Source: UBA1189 sp964570685
GTDB taxonomy: Bacteria; Bacteroidota; Bacteroidia; Bacteroidales; Bacteroidaceae
Length of the DNA: 64,000 nucleotides
Reading direction: 5' to 3'
NCBI GenBank assembly: GCA_964570685.1
Contig: CAZMZC010000010.1
Location: forward strand, 1 to 64,000
Shown: piece by piece, positions 25,983 to 34,807 of the stretch
Layout of the letters: each line of letters opens with the position of its first letter
Numbering within the stretch: position 1 is the stretch's first letter
The notes under the pieces: model-generated
What the model saw: only the letters and a program-made list of their open reading frames with translations
The model's database searches: none
What the model was told of the DNA's origin: nothing
Program-made: the position numbers and the translations under genes

Positions 25983-26823
25983 TCATCTAAATAGCACGGT
26001 AAGATCCATAGTCAGGAACTCCTCTGCGGACAATCCTCCCGAACCAACAATGATGGTGCGGTAAGGGTGATACAGCTGTGCAAACTTCACAATCCCGACA
26101 TTCTTCGTGCGTCGTCCGCTTTTCACTTCTATAGCTACCTTACGGTTGCGGTAGGTAAGAATATAGTCCACCTCGTCACTTTTGTCGCGCCAATAATATA
26201 CCTTATAGCCTATGATTTGTGCTTGACTAACGAGGTAAGCCCCGATTGCAGATTCTACATAACGTCCCCATGATTTGAAATTTTGTATAGCATCGATAAA
26301 GTCCTCATCTGCATAGACGTTGCGCAACGCACTGTTGTAGACCTGAAATTTAGGTATCGAGTTATATTTTCGGGCATTATCCTCGGCATATTTTTGTAAT
26401 CCACACAACAAGTTGCATTCATCGAGCAGATGCAGATAACCGGCAAGGGTAGTTACATTACCTGCATCTTGCATCTGTGCTGCCACCTTGGTCAACGAGA
26501 GCAGTTCACCACTGTAGCTGCTTCCTACCTCGAAGAGTTGGCGCAATAGCTGCGGTTTGAGAATATTCGTATTCATCAATACATCCTTTGATATAGAAGG
26601 TTCTATGAGCGAATCCTTTACATAGTTGCGCCAACCAATTAGCATCTGCGCCTACTATATCATCGGCAGAATAGCTACCGTAGGGAGCTTGACACTCTTC
26701 TAATACCTGCCCAATGAGTGTAGATTTGCCCACCTGTCGCGGTCCTACTATTACTTGAATCTTACCCCTCGGCTCTTCAATCCGAGTTTTTATCTCACTG
26801 TATTGCAATCTTCTATAAACCAT
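25983..26823 (-). pseudogene. AAA_14/DUF4143 ATPase gene broken by an internal deletion
   Basis: The N-terminal part (26823 to about 26640) has Walker A GPRQVGKS and runs to GADANWLAQL. The C-terminal part resumes in another frame (26645 to 25983) as IGWRNYVKDSLIEPSISKDVLM and contains DUF4143 with EVDYILTYRNRKVAIEVKSG. Family members are about 390 aa, so roughly 100-150 residues including Walker B are missing. At the junction the two frames share TTGGCGCAACTA, consistent with a deletion between short repeats. Gene callers may report two separate genes. Function is lost unless the halves act separately. Confidence 0.75.
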
Positions 26824-26854
26824 CTTGGCGAAAAGTTTAATATATCAAAGAAAA

Positions 26855-26920
26855 ATGTTCAATCCATTAAACAAAAATGTTCAATCCATTAAACAAAAAT
26901 GTTCAATTGCAGCAAAGATA
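26855..26920 (-). repeat. Three 22-bp tandem repeats upstream of the broken AAA_14 gene
   Basis: Units starting ATGTTCAATCCATTAAAC occur at 26855, 26877 and 26899 (the last one partial), exactly 22 bp apart. They are likely an operator array for the gene starting at 26823. Confidence 0.7.
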
Positions 26921-26941
26921 GTTCTTTTTTCGATACGAGGA

Positions 26942-27018
26942 GCGTTTTTCCATAAGAAACCATTATAAGAACTGCGTTTTCTTACAAAACAATCCCACCA
27001 AGGGGTACGTTTCCTTTT
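26942..27018 (-). repeat. Three 32/33-bp spaced motifs, homologous to 36218-36295
   Basis: GCGTTTTTCC (26942), GCGTTTTCTTAC (26974) and ACGTTTCCTTT (27007) match in order and spacing the iterons upstream of the ATPase gene at 34808-36166. Shared sequence continues to the hairpin at 27091, so the two intergenic regions are duplicates. Confidence 0.6.
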
Positions 27019-27090
27019 TTTGTGATGATTTTCTTGTTCTCTTGTACCAGCTTAGAAAAGTATAGGAAGTAGACAAACGGCAATAAACAA

Positions 27091-27120
27091 TTCAGGGCAC
27101 CGAGACTTCGGTGCCCTGAA
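27091..27120 (-). terminator. Conserved GGGCACCGA hairpin element, copy 1
   Basis: A perfect 13-bp stem (TTCAGGGCACCGA / TCGGTGCCCTGAA, loop GACT). Read on the reverse strand it follows the lipoprotein gene of Sus cassette I and is preceded by CTTACACCTAT and followed by TTGTTTATTGCC. Six copies exist, three in each orientation, always downstream of a Sus-cassette lipoprotein, an AAA_14 gene or the 55099 lipoprotein gene. Confidence 0.75.
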
Positions 27121-27168
27121 TATATATCATAGGTGTAAGAATAACTTACTATGCCTTACCCCTGCAAT

Positions 27169-27975
27169 TTAGTTGGGTTTTACAAACTCAAATGTATTGT
27201 AATAAGAACCGAATGAGCCTGTAGCAACTCTAAATTCAATTGCAAATGCCATCTGCACAGCATTGGTCTCGGGATCAACAACCGCATAAGTATAGTCGTT
27301 GTAATAGTTTGCTGTAATTACGCCATAGCTAGGATGAACGTAGCCAGTAGAAACAATAGCAGGCTTTACTACAACTTTTTCGGCACCATCCCATGTGAAC
27401 AAAACATCAGTACCAAATCCCCAGCAGTTCTTGAAACGATACATCTGGGTAGAAGGAGAATACTGAAGCTCGGTCTCCCAAGACTCTGCATAGAGGAAGC
27501 CATCAGTATAAGTACCTACAACATAGGGAGCAAAGTCCTCACGTTTTACAACAAATGAGAGCACGGTGTTGTCGCCTACGGCATAAGGATTAACCCACGC
27601 CTCATCGATAGCGATATTTACAGTATAGTCCTGCATCAGAACGATGTCAGTAACATTCACTGTGATTGCTGTTTCAGTCTCACCCTCTTCGAAGGTAACG
27701 GTTGTGGGTACCACAATATTGCCATTAACACCATCCTCGAGAGCTACATTCAAATTATAGGTAGCAGCCTCGGTTACAGTACGAGCGATAGAAACCTGGA
27801 ATGTAGAGTCGTCAATAGCCAATACAACCTCATTGAGGTCATCTGCAAAATATACTATAGCACTGTCTTGAGCTGCGGGAGCGCCTACTTCGTAGGCCAA
27901 TTCTTCTTGGCACGATGTAAAACCGATGCCAGCAGCCATTGTTGCTACGATAGCCAATTTATTAAAAATCTTCAT
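27169..27975 (-). CDS. Sus cassette I lipoprotein, Calx-beta-like
   Basis: A 268-aa lipoprotein (AGIGFTSC, Cys22). Residues 35-150 resemble a Calx-beta or DUF-type Ig domain (FQVSIARTVTEAATYNLNVALEDG ... VTFEEGETETAITVNV). The C-terminal 115 residues are beta-rich with many aromatics. The third gene of a SusC-SusD-lipoprotein unit usually encodes a surface glycan- or protein-binding lipoprotein (SusE/F position). A clear paralogue is 36585-37532. It is co-oriented with SusD I, 83 bp downstream of it. Confidence 0.8.
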   Translation of the reverse strand: MKIFNKLAIVATMAAGIGFTSCQEELAYEVGAPAAQDSAIVYFADDLNEVVLAIDDSTFQVSIARTVTEAATYNLNVALEDGVNGNIVVPTTVTFEEGETETAITVNVTDIVLMQDYTVNIAIDEAWVNPYAVGDNTVLSFVVKREDFAPYVVGTYTDGFLYAESWETELQYSPSTQMYRFKNCWGFGTDVLFTWDGAEKVVVKPAIVSTGYVHPSYGVITANYYNDYTYAVVDPETNAVQMAFAIEFRVATGSFGSYYNTFEFVKPN

Positions 27976-28058
27976 ATCTCTATTTTCTTTTTAATGCCCC
28001 TCCCCGAAAGGAGGGACTGTTTTTGCTAATTGTTTAAATCAATCACGATGGATTTGTA

Positions 28059-29669
28059 TTACTCACTCCAAGGCTCATAGCAACCTGTGGGGTCAGGATT
28101 TTCATAACCCACCAGAGCTGTATTGTTGTTTTTCTCGCTCTGTACAATGCAAAGGTTCATCCAAGCCGGACGGCCGATGGTGTTGAAGCACTTGGCCTCT
28201 CCGAAGTTTGTACCTGGATAACCGCGCTTAACAGACATGTTCAAACGCTTTACATCAAAGAAAGTCAAGCCTTCGCCCCAAAACTCGATGCGCTTCTGGA
28301 GTACAATCTCATTAACAAGAGCATCTCCCGTTGCAGTTGTGTTATATTGGGGGTCTCTATGTGTTGACATGAAATTATTAATCAAAGTCTGACCCTCTGC
28401 ATCATTGAGATGTGCAGCAGCTTCTGCTTCGATGAAGTACATCTCTTCGATACGCATAATGGGGAAAGATGTAGAAGCACCTACAGTATAATCCTCTATA
28501 TCGCCGCTACCAGGACGGAACTTAACAGATGTGTAAGTGGGGAAGTAAGCATCGGCAAATGCAGGATAGATGTACGCTGTAGCACCATCCAAGGCTGTAC
28601 CTGCAGGAGCCTTAAACATCTTCTTGCGGAAGTCTGTGTCGCTAATCTTGCTATACAGGCTAGCATCAATCATTGAAGTGGCACCAGCGGCAGAATAACC
28701 AAACATAGCCTCAGGGCACATCCATGAAGCCCAGTTGATGATACCAGTCTTTACTACATCGTCTTCGGCCTGTGTCTGTGAACCCCACATCCAAGCATCC
28801 AATGTATTGAAACCATTGGTAAGGCTCAAACAGGCAGTTTCGTTCATAGGCTGAACTGATGAGTTGTCAATAGCTTTACGGGCATATACCTTAGCATTAG
28901 CATAGTCGCCAAGCCACATGTAGCAGCGTGCATAAAGACCATATACTACATCCAGATGAGGAATAACCTTTGATGCCTCTTGCAAATATACGATATTCTC
29001 CTCAGCTTTTTTCAAATCCTCAAGGATGAATGCAGCCATATCTGCACGTGATACACGAGGATTGCTACGTGCTTCCTCCTCACTCATACCCTCTCTTACG
29101 ATGGGGACAGTAAGGCTGTCTACCTGATTACCTGCTGCGTTAAGGCCTGAAACAGCATCGTTGGGAAGGAACTCAAACATCTGAGCCATATCCAAATATG
29201 CCAAAGCACGGAAAGCGTGACCTGCACCGAGGTAGCCCAGCTGCTCTTCTGTCGCATTCTCAGGGTCTACAACTGTAATCATATTATTGGCTGTCTGTAC
29301 GAACTTCCAATAGTAGTTCCAGATAACCTGACCAAAGATATAGTTTTCACCTTGGTAAGAGTTTTCTGCCCAATAAGAATACCAGTCGTAACCAGTAGAA
29401 ACAACAACCAAGTCTTGGGTCATCACGTCGCGGATGTGCATCATCGAACCATAACCCCAGTCGTAGTGCTGTCCTCTGCCAAGCACATCGTAGTTGTTGA
29501 AGAAAGCGGGCATAGCCCAAAGCAAGGCTTCTGTAGCCTGAGCCGAGGTACTAATCTGATCTTCTGTCGCTGCATTAGTAGGGAAAGTCTCCTCGATACA
29601 GCTGGTAGGCAACATCAGCGTTGCAGTGCAACCAACGGCAAGCAGCAATTTTGATATTTTTGTTCTCAT
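28059..29669 (-). CDS. SusD/RagB-type outer-membrane lipoprotein (cassette I)
   Basis: A 536-aa SusD homologue: lipoprotein signal MLPTSC (Cys24), TPR-like helical N-terminal half (YLGAGHAFRALAYLDMAQMFEFLP), and the C-terminal SusD signature with FPIMRIEEMYFIEAEAAAHL and VLQKRIEFWGEGLTFFDVKRLN. SusD proteins cap a SusC TonB-dependent transporter and bind its ligand. No glycoside hydrolase gene is near, so the ligand cannot be inferred. Its SusC (29692) lacks the leader, so the pair is probably silent in this configuration. Confidence 0.93.
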   Translation of the reverse strand: MRTKISKLLLAVGCTATLMLPTSCIEETFPTNAATEDQISTSAQATEALLWAMPAFFNNYDVLGRGQHYDWGYGSMMHIRDVMTQDLVVVSTGYDWYSYWAENSYQGENYIFGQVIWNYYWKFVQTANNMITVVDPENATEEQLGYLGAGHAFRALAYLDMAQMFEFLPNDAVSGLNAAGNQVDSLTVPIVREGMSEEEARSNPRVSRADMAAFILEDLKKAEENIVYLQEASKVIPHLDVVYGLYARCYMWLGDYANAKVYARKAIDNSSVQPMNETACLSLTNGFNTLDAWMWGSQTQAEDDVVKTGIINWASWMCPEAMFGYSAAGATSMIDASLYSKISDTDFRKKMFKAPAGTALDGATAYIYPAFADAYFPTYTSVKFRPGSGDIEDYTVGASTSFPIMRIEEMYFIEAEAAAHLNDAEGQTLINNFMSTHRDPQYNTTATGDALVNEIVLQKRIEFWGEGLTFFDVKRLNMSVKRGYPGTNFGEAKCFNTIGRPAWMNLCIVQSEKNNNTALVGYENPDPTGCYEPWSE

Positions 29670-29691
29670 ATTGATAATTCTTTTAGGTTGG

Positions 29692-32600
29692 TTAGAATGT
29701 TAATGTTACACCACCAGAGATTGTACGGATAGGTGCGTAGTAAGAGTTGGTGATAGAGCCAGTGATGCTCTGACGAGGATCAAGACCCTTGCGCTGTGAC
29801 CATACGAAAATGTTATCAGCCGACAGGTAGAAGCGTGCGCTCTCAATCTGAGCCTTGCGTGTCAAGTTCACGGGCAAGGTGTAACCGAGGTTTACATTCT
29901 GCAAGCTGAGGTATGAAGCATCTGTCAAGAAACGGTCTGAACTAGCAGCAACGTACTCATCACCAAATTGGAAGCGAGGAATATCTGTGCTCTTGTTCTC
30001 GGGAGTCCAAGCGTTGAGCAGATCCTTGTGGAAGTTAGTACCCTTAGACGAAGCATAGGGCGACTCCATCAAGCCTGCGTAGTCGCTGTCATATACCTGG
30101 CCACCAATCTGATAACCGAAGTCAACAGAGAGGTCAAAGCCCTTATAGTTCAATGAGGTACCGAAACCACCATATACATCGGGCAGAGCTGTGCCACAGA
30201 GGTAGTATGTTGCATCACCATATTGAGCAGTAGTAGTACGACCTGTTACATTGCCATCGGCATCTTTTACATCTTGATAATAGAGAGCCTCACCTGTCTC
30301 CTGGTCTACACCAGCATACTGAGGCAAACGGAAGGTATACAGCGAAATGCCTTCACCATAATAATAGTTGCCGCTTGAGTAACCCTTCACACCGCTACAT
30401 TCCATGGTCTTACGCTCCTCGGGGAGGTAAGTAACCTTATTCTTGTAGTGAGTGAGGTTCAAGTTGATGTTCCACTCGAAGTCCTTGGTACGGATAGGAG
30501 TAACCTTGAACTCAGCCTCAACACCATTGTTGGCCATGTCACCTACGTTAGCATAGTATGATGTGTAACCATATGAAGGAGGCAAGGGGAATGAGAACAA
30601 CATGTCAGTAGTCTTACGATAGAAATATTCAATTGTACCAGTGAAACGTCCCTTATACATTTCGAAGTCTACACCAGCATTGAAGTTACCATTGGTCTCC
30701 CATGTGATATCCTTGTTACCCAAAGTGCTAGGTACAGCAGCAGGATGACCCTGTGAGTTCACTACATTGTAGGTGCTAACATAGCGGAAGTTACCGATGT
30801 TGTCGTTACCTTGTGAACCATAAGAAGCCTTCAGTTTCAAGAGGTCAAACTGGCTAACATTGAAGAAGTTTTCGCGGTTGATAACCCATGCACCACCAGC
30901 TGACCAGAAGTTACCCCAGCGGTTGTCGGGATGGAAGCGTGAAGAAGCATCGCGACGATATGATCCAGAGAAGAAATACTTATCGTCGAAATCATACTGT
31001 ACGCGACCGAAGAAACCTTCAGTGTTGTAGTCTGTGGTGTAAGAGTCACTACCATTCTCAGTAATAGCACCAGCCAATTCAGTGTTATTCGGGTCAAAAG
31101 AATTTGACTTGCTAGCATAGAGATAGTAGTAGTGACGACGATAGTACTCATGACCAGCCATAATATTCAAGCTGCTCAATCCGAACTCAGTTGTGTAGTT
31201 CAACAACTGCTGATGGTTGTAGGCCATAGAACGTGAATGAGCGATTCCTGCAATACCGTTAGATGAAGCGTACGAACCATAGTAGGGGTTGGTATAGCTG
31301 TTTGAACGAGTCTCGTCAACAGTAACACCGCTGTTCCATGAGAATACGAGACCCTTAGTCAAGGTCAGGTCAAAGAAACCTGTAGCATTGATTGAGTTGC
31401 CTGCATAATGGTCTGTATCAAGGATGTTTGAAGAGTAGGGGTTTCCGCCGGAAAGGAACGGACGCTCAATACCGATTACATCAGCATCACCATAGTCATA
31501 CATGGTAAAACCATTACCATCCTTCATGATATTGCCAGCAGCATCGCGGATGTACAAAGGATAAATCGGAGCTACCTGAGTAGCATAAGCAAAGATGTTG
31601 CCAGATGAGCCTGGATCACCGTCATAGCCCAAAGAATTAGCATCATAGTGAGTATATGACATGTTACCACCAGCCTTGAGCCAATCCTTCAACTTATAGT
31701 CAGCTTTCAAACGTCCTGTCAAACGCTCATAGTCAGAGTTGGCTGTAATACCTTCATTGTTAAGGTAGCTGATAGATGCATAGAATGAAGACTTGTCAGT
31801 ACCAGCTGAAGCACTTACATTGTACTCCTGACGTGCGCTCTGACGATAAGCAGCGTCCAACCAATTGTCGGGAGTCAACAAATATTGTTCACCATTGCTT
31901 TCAATAATACGGCCAAGTGTAGCATTGGGGTTCAATTTGCCATTGGTACCAATCAAATACTCACCTTCGGGAACATTATAAACATTGTACTTCAGGCCCA
32001 TGTCACCAGTACCCAACATGGCAGCATTGGCTTTGGCATGGGCAGAAGCGAACGACTGACCGCCATTCAAATAGTAGTTCTTCAATGAACCATAGTACAT
32101 CTCATAGTACTGTGCGGGCGAAGTCACGAAATCATAGTCACGTGTGGCACGGTCATTCACACCATACTTAGCATCTACGGTGATTCTAGCGCGACCAGAC
32201 TTACCCTTCTTTGTGGTAATGATGATCACACCATTAGCACCACGAGCACCATACAGCGCATTTGAAGCAGCGTCCTTCAATACAGACATTGACTCGATAT
32301 CCTGATTGCTGATATTGTTCAAGTCACCATCATAAGGAGCACCGTCCAAGATAATCAACGGATCATTACCAGCATTGATAGAGCTGATACCGCGGATACG
32401 AATGCTGGGAGTTGTAGCGCCAGGCTGTCCAGAAGCAGTATTCATCTGTATACCTGCAACCTTGTTGTTAAGAGCATTAACAACGTTTGAAGTCTGAATC
32501 TTGCCGATTTCACCAGCATCAACAACAGCTGCTGAACCCGTAAAGGCCGACTTCTTGGCTGTACCATAAGCCACAACCATAACCTCTTCCAGCACTTCCT

Positions 32601-32865
32601 CGTCTGACTGCATAACCACCTTTACGTAGGGACGAATAGTCACTTCCTGAGTGGTCATACCCACGTAAGAGACAATCAAAGTCTTCGCGCTACTTTGCCT
32701 AAGAGAATCATACCTTGTAAAAACACTTTTATAATCCTCATTTATAAGACTTTGCGTCTTCTTCTCAATTTTGCGATATAACTGGCTATTGTAATTCTCG
32801 GATAATCTGCGCAAATGGGATGTCTTTTTGCATTTGCGCAGATTATCCGAGAATAATTTGCGCAA
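29692..32865 (-). CDS. SusC/RagA TonB-dependent transporter, N-terminally truncated (silent cassette I)
   Basis: The homologous part begins at the 18-bp recombination site (32678-32695) as SSAKTLIVSYVGMTTQEV, inside the N-terminal CarboxypepD_reg-like domain. The preceding ~55 codons are not SusC-like; they run through the promoter and palindrome of the divergent ATPase gene. A signal peptide is absent. The body is complete: plug domain (VVDAGEIGKIQTSNVVNALNNKVAGIQ, SMSVLKDAASNALYGARGANGVIIITTKKG) and a 22-strand barrel ending in ISGGVTLTF. No TAnnTTTG promoter faces it. As it stands the protein could not be exported; joining the leader at 42552-42776 would restore it. Confidence 0.85.
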   Translation of the reverse strand: MRKLFSDNLRKCKKTSHLRRLSENYNSQLYRKIEKKTQSLINEDYKSVFTRYDSLRQSSAKTLIVSYVGMTTQEVTIRPYVKVVMQSDEEVLEEVMVVAYGTAKKSAFTGSAAVVDAGEIGKIQTSNVVNALNNKVAGIQMNTASGQPGATTPSIRIRGISSINAGNDPLIILDGAPYDGDLNNISNQDIESMSVLKDAASNALYGARGANGVIIITTKKGKSGRARITVDAKYGVNDRATRDYDFVTSPAQYYEMYYGSLKNYYLNGGQSFASAHAKANAAMLGTGDMGLKYNVYNVPEGEYLIGTNGKLNPNATLGRIIESNGEQYLLTPDNWLDAAYRQSARQEYNVSASAGTDKSSFYASISYLNNEGITANSDYERLTGRLKADYKLKDWLKAGGNMSYTHYDANSLGYDGDPGSSGNIFAYATQVAPIYPLYIRDAAGNIMKDGNGFTMYDYGDADVIGIERPFLSGGNPYSSNILDTDHYAGNSINATGFFDLTLTKGLVFSWNSGVTVDETRSNSYTNPYYGSYASSNGIAGIAHSRSMAYNHQQLLNYTTEFGLSSLNIMAGHEYYRRHYYYLYASKSNSFDPNNTELAGAITENGSDSYTTDYNTEGFFGRVQYDFDDKYFFSGSYRRDASSRFHPDNRWGNFWSAGGAWVINRENFFNVSQFDLLKLKASYGSQGNDNIGNFRYVSTYNVVNSQGHPAAVPSTLGNKDITWETNGNFNAGVDFEMYKGRFTGTIEYFYRKTTDMLFSFPLPPSYGYTSYYANVGDMANNGVEAEFKVTPIRTKDFEWNINLNLTHYKNKVTYLPEERKTMECSGVKGYSSGNYYYGEGISLYTFRLPQYAGVDQETGEALYYQDVKDADGNVTGRTTTAQYGDATYYLCGTALPDVYGGFGTSLNYKGFDLSVDFGYQIGGQVYDSDYAGLMESPYASSKGTNFHKDLLNAWTPENKSTDIPRFQFGDEYVAASSDRFLTDASYLSLQNVNLGYTLPVNLTRKAQIESARFYLSADNIFVWSQRKGLDPRQSITGSITNSYYAPIRTISGGVTLTF
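32678..32695 (-). other. Recombination site A of the SusC shufflon
   Basis: Reverse-strand AAGTAGCGCGAAGACTTT, identical to sites B (42556-42573) and C (46186-46203). Sites A and C share 26 bp in all (32675-32700). At A and C, CAAAGT and ACTTTG form inverted arms around a 9-bp centre, as expected for a tyrosine recombinase site. Confidence 0.75.
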
Positions 32866-32892
32866 ACGCAGTAATTTATCTATATTTGCGCA
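32794..32892 (+). promoter_or_regulatory. Promoter and 24-bp palindrome of the 32908 ATPase gene
   Basis: TTTG (32857-32860) and TATATTTG (32881-32888), exactly 20 bp apart, form a consensus promoter 20 bp before the ATG. Perfect 24-bp inverted arms lie at 32794-32817 and 32831-32854. TTTGCGCA occurs at 32833, 32857 and 32885, the last two within the -33 and -7 elements, and TGCGCAAA lies inverted in the left arm. This looks like an operator for tight control. Confidence 0.7.
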
Positions 32893-32907
32893 GAAAATTA
32901 CAGAACT

Positions 32908-34341
32908 ATGCGCGGAATAATAGGTAGAGAATCAGAATTGGACGCATTAAAAAGCTATCTTACGTCCAACCAATCGGAATTTGTAGCTGTTTATGGTCGC
33001 CGAAGAGTGGGCAAGACGTTTCTTATACGCAAAGCCGCAGACGAGAAGTTCGCTTTCTTCTTGACAGGTGTGCACAATGCCTCCAAATCAGAACAACTGA
33101 CCAACTTTGCTATCGCCTATCAGAAAGCTTCAAAGGGAGAGCGCTTGTCCATCCCCAAGAACTGGATTCTGGCTTTTTATGAGCTATCCTGCTATTTGGA
33201 GACTCTGCCTGAAGGGCCTAAGATAATATTTATCGATGAATTGCCTTGGCTTGACACTGCCAAATCAGGATTTATCGCTGCGTTAGAGAACTTCTGGAAC
33301 AGTTGGGCAGTGTTGCGAAATGACATCAAGCTCATTGTCTGCGGTTCTGCGACCTCTTGGATGATTAATAATCTTATACGCAACCGGGGAGGATTACACA
33401 ATCGCCTGACCCATCATCTTGTGCTTGAACCATTCACATTGAAGGAATGCGAGGCATATTTCAAGGCATACGGTTTCTCATACTCTCGCCGACAGATAGC
33501 TGAATGCTATATGGCAATGGGCGGTATTCCCTACTATATGTCAATGATGGACCGCTCGATGAGCCTTGCCCAAAATATCGACCAACTATTCTTTGCCCCC
33601 AATGCTCCGCTTAAGGACGAGTTTAATGATCTTTACCGAGCCCTCTTCAAGAATGCCACGCCACATATCGACGTTGTCACAGCACTATCTACCAAGAGTC
33701 GCGGTCTCACCCGCCAAGAGATTCTCGATGCTACGGGCATTACTGATAACGGAGCCTTTAGTGTCGTTCTGGACGAGTTGGAACAATGTGGATTCATCCG
33801 ACTGTATGAGCCCTTTGGAAATACGCGTATGGCAGGCGAAAAAAGGCAGAAGAGTGCTACCATCTACCAGCTGACAGACTTCTATACGCTTTTCTACTTC
33901 AATTTTGTGAAGAATAACCGCTATCAAGACGAACATTTCTGGACTACTTCACTTCATAGCCCGATGCACAACACGTGGTGTGGACTTTCATTCGAGCGAC
34001 TTTGCCTGAGCCATATCCGCCAAATCAAGCATTCGTTAGGTATAGCAGGAGTACAGACTTTGGCCTGCTCATGGCGCAATGCTACTGCGCAGATAGATTT
34101 GCTTATCGATCGCAAGGACGATACAGTCAATATCTGCGAAATGAAATATGCCAAGGACGAGTTTGAAATCACCAAGGACTATGAAGCCAAGCTACAGAAT
34201 AAGTTGACTCTTTTCGCAGAAGAAACTGGTACCAGAAAATCACTCATACTGACAATGGTTACCACACATGGCGTGAAACAAAATGCCCATAGCGGTATCG
34301 TTCAGAGTGAGGTGCTACTTGACGACCTGTTTGCTTATTAG
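32908..34341 (+). CDS. AAA ATPase (ATPase_2) with C-terminal DUF234 nuclease-like domain
   Basis: A 477-aa paralogue of 3462-4874 and 53369-54799. Walker A GRRRVGKT at residues 30-37, Walker B IIFIDELPWLD, winged-helix region SRGLTRQEILDATGI, and C-terminal AQIDLLIDRKDD with NICEMKYAKDEFEI (PD-(D/E)XK-like). It is divergent from silent SusC I, with the shared 213 bp holding its promoter. It is convergent with the AAA_14 gene at 34808-36166, the same arrangement as 53369-54799 has with 51876-53168. Function unknown. Confidence 0.86.
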   Translation: MRGIIGRESELDALKSYLTSNQSEFVAVYGRRRVGKTFLIRKAADEKFAFFLTGVHNASKSEQLTNFAIAYQKASKGERLSIPKNWILAFYELSCYLETLPEGPKIIFIDELPWLDTAKSGFIAALENFWNSWAVLRNDIKLIVCGSATSWMINNLIRNRGGLHNRLTHHLVLEPFTLKECEAYFKAYGFSYSRRQIAECYMAMGGIPYYMSMMDRSMSLAQNIDQLFFAPNAPLKDEFNDLYRALFKNATPHIDVVTALSTKSRGLTRQEILDATGITDNGAFSVVLDELEQCGFIRLYEPFGNTRMAGEKRQKSATIYQLTDFYTLFYFNFVKNNRYQDEHFWTTSLHSPMHNTWCGLSFERLCLSHIRQIKHSLGIAGVQTLACSWRNATAQIDLLIDRKDDTVNICEMKYAKDEFEITKDYEAKLQNKLTLFAEETGTRKSLILTMVTTHGVKQNAHSGIVQSEVLLDDLFAY

Positions 34342-34459
34342 TTGATTGAGGAATAACAACACAGAGGCCATAATACGGGAATTCTCCCGCTTCCCAACGC
34401 CATAATTCAGAAAAGGCAAGGTCTCAAGCTTCATAATACAGAGGGAATTTGGTCAAAAG

Positions 34460-34531
34460 TCAAAGCTCTTGTTCCCATTTGAGCATTGTGTCATACATCT
34501 TTCTTTTGAAGCGGATTATTTCCTCTGCCAT
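34460..34531 (-). pseudogene. N-terminal relic of an ATP-binding protein gene
   Basis: From ATG 34531 the reverse strand encodes MAEEIIRFKRKMYDTMLKWE, like the start of AAA_14 ATPases (family sequences typically continue into a GARRVGKS P-loop, which is absent). A stop follows at 34460. Upstream remain the iterons and a piece identical in layout to the 51876 gene's promoter. The rest of the gene-free stretch 34342-34807 has no coding potential I can support. Confidence 0.45.
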
Positions 34532-34565
34532 AGTCTTTGATTTTGATGCAAAAATAAAGCATTTT

Positions 34566-34710
34566 ATGTCCTCCATCAAATGTTTTAGACCCGATTTGTC
34601 ATTATCCACCAAATTTAATCGGCTTAAATTGTCATTATCCACCAATTTTGCAGGGCCAAGTAAGGCTAATTAGTTTAACGACCAAATCGTTTTCCTTTTT
34701 TGTGACGAAT
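34566..34710 (-). repeat. Relic iteron/promoter region (33/30-bp spacing)
   Basis: TTGTCATTATCCACCAA occurs at 34596 and 34629 (33 bp apart), with a weaker copy (ATGTCCTCCATCAAA) 30 bp to the left. Next to it, 34660-34706 on the reverse strand matches the region before the AAA_14 gene at 51876 (AAAAAGGAAAACGATTTGG, then CTAATTAGCCTTACTT). It is the control region of the relic gene at 34460. Confidence 0.55.
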
Positions 34711-34749
34711 TTTTAAAACCAGAGGAAGTTAGCAGACGGCAATAAACAA

Positions 34750-34779
34750 TTCAGGGCACCGATGCGTCGGTACCCTGGA
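34750..34779 (-). terminator. GGGCACCGA hairpin element, copy 2
   Basis: TTCAGGGCACCGA-TGCG-TCGGTACCCTGGA, with two mispairs relative to copy 1. It lies just beyond the stop of the AAA_14 gene (34808), preceded on the reverse strand by CACCCCTTACACCTAT and followed by TTGTTTATTGCCGTCTGC, as at copy 5. Confidence 0.7.
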
Positions 34780-34807
34780 TATATATAGGTGTAAGGGGTG
34801 CTTAGGG

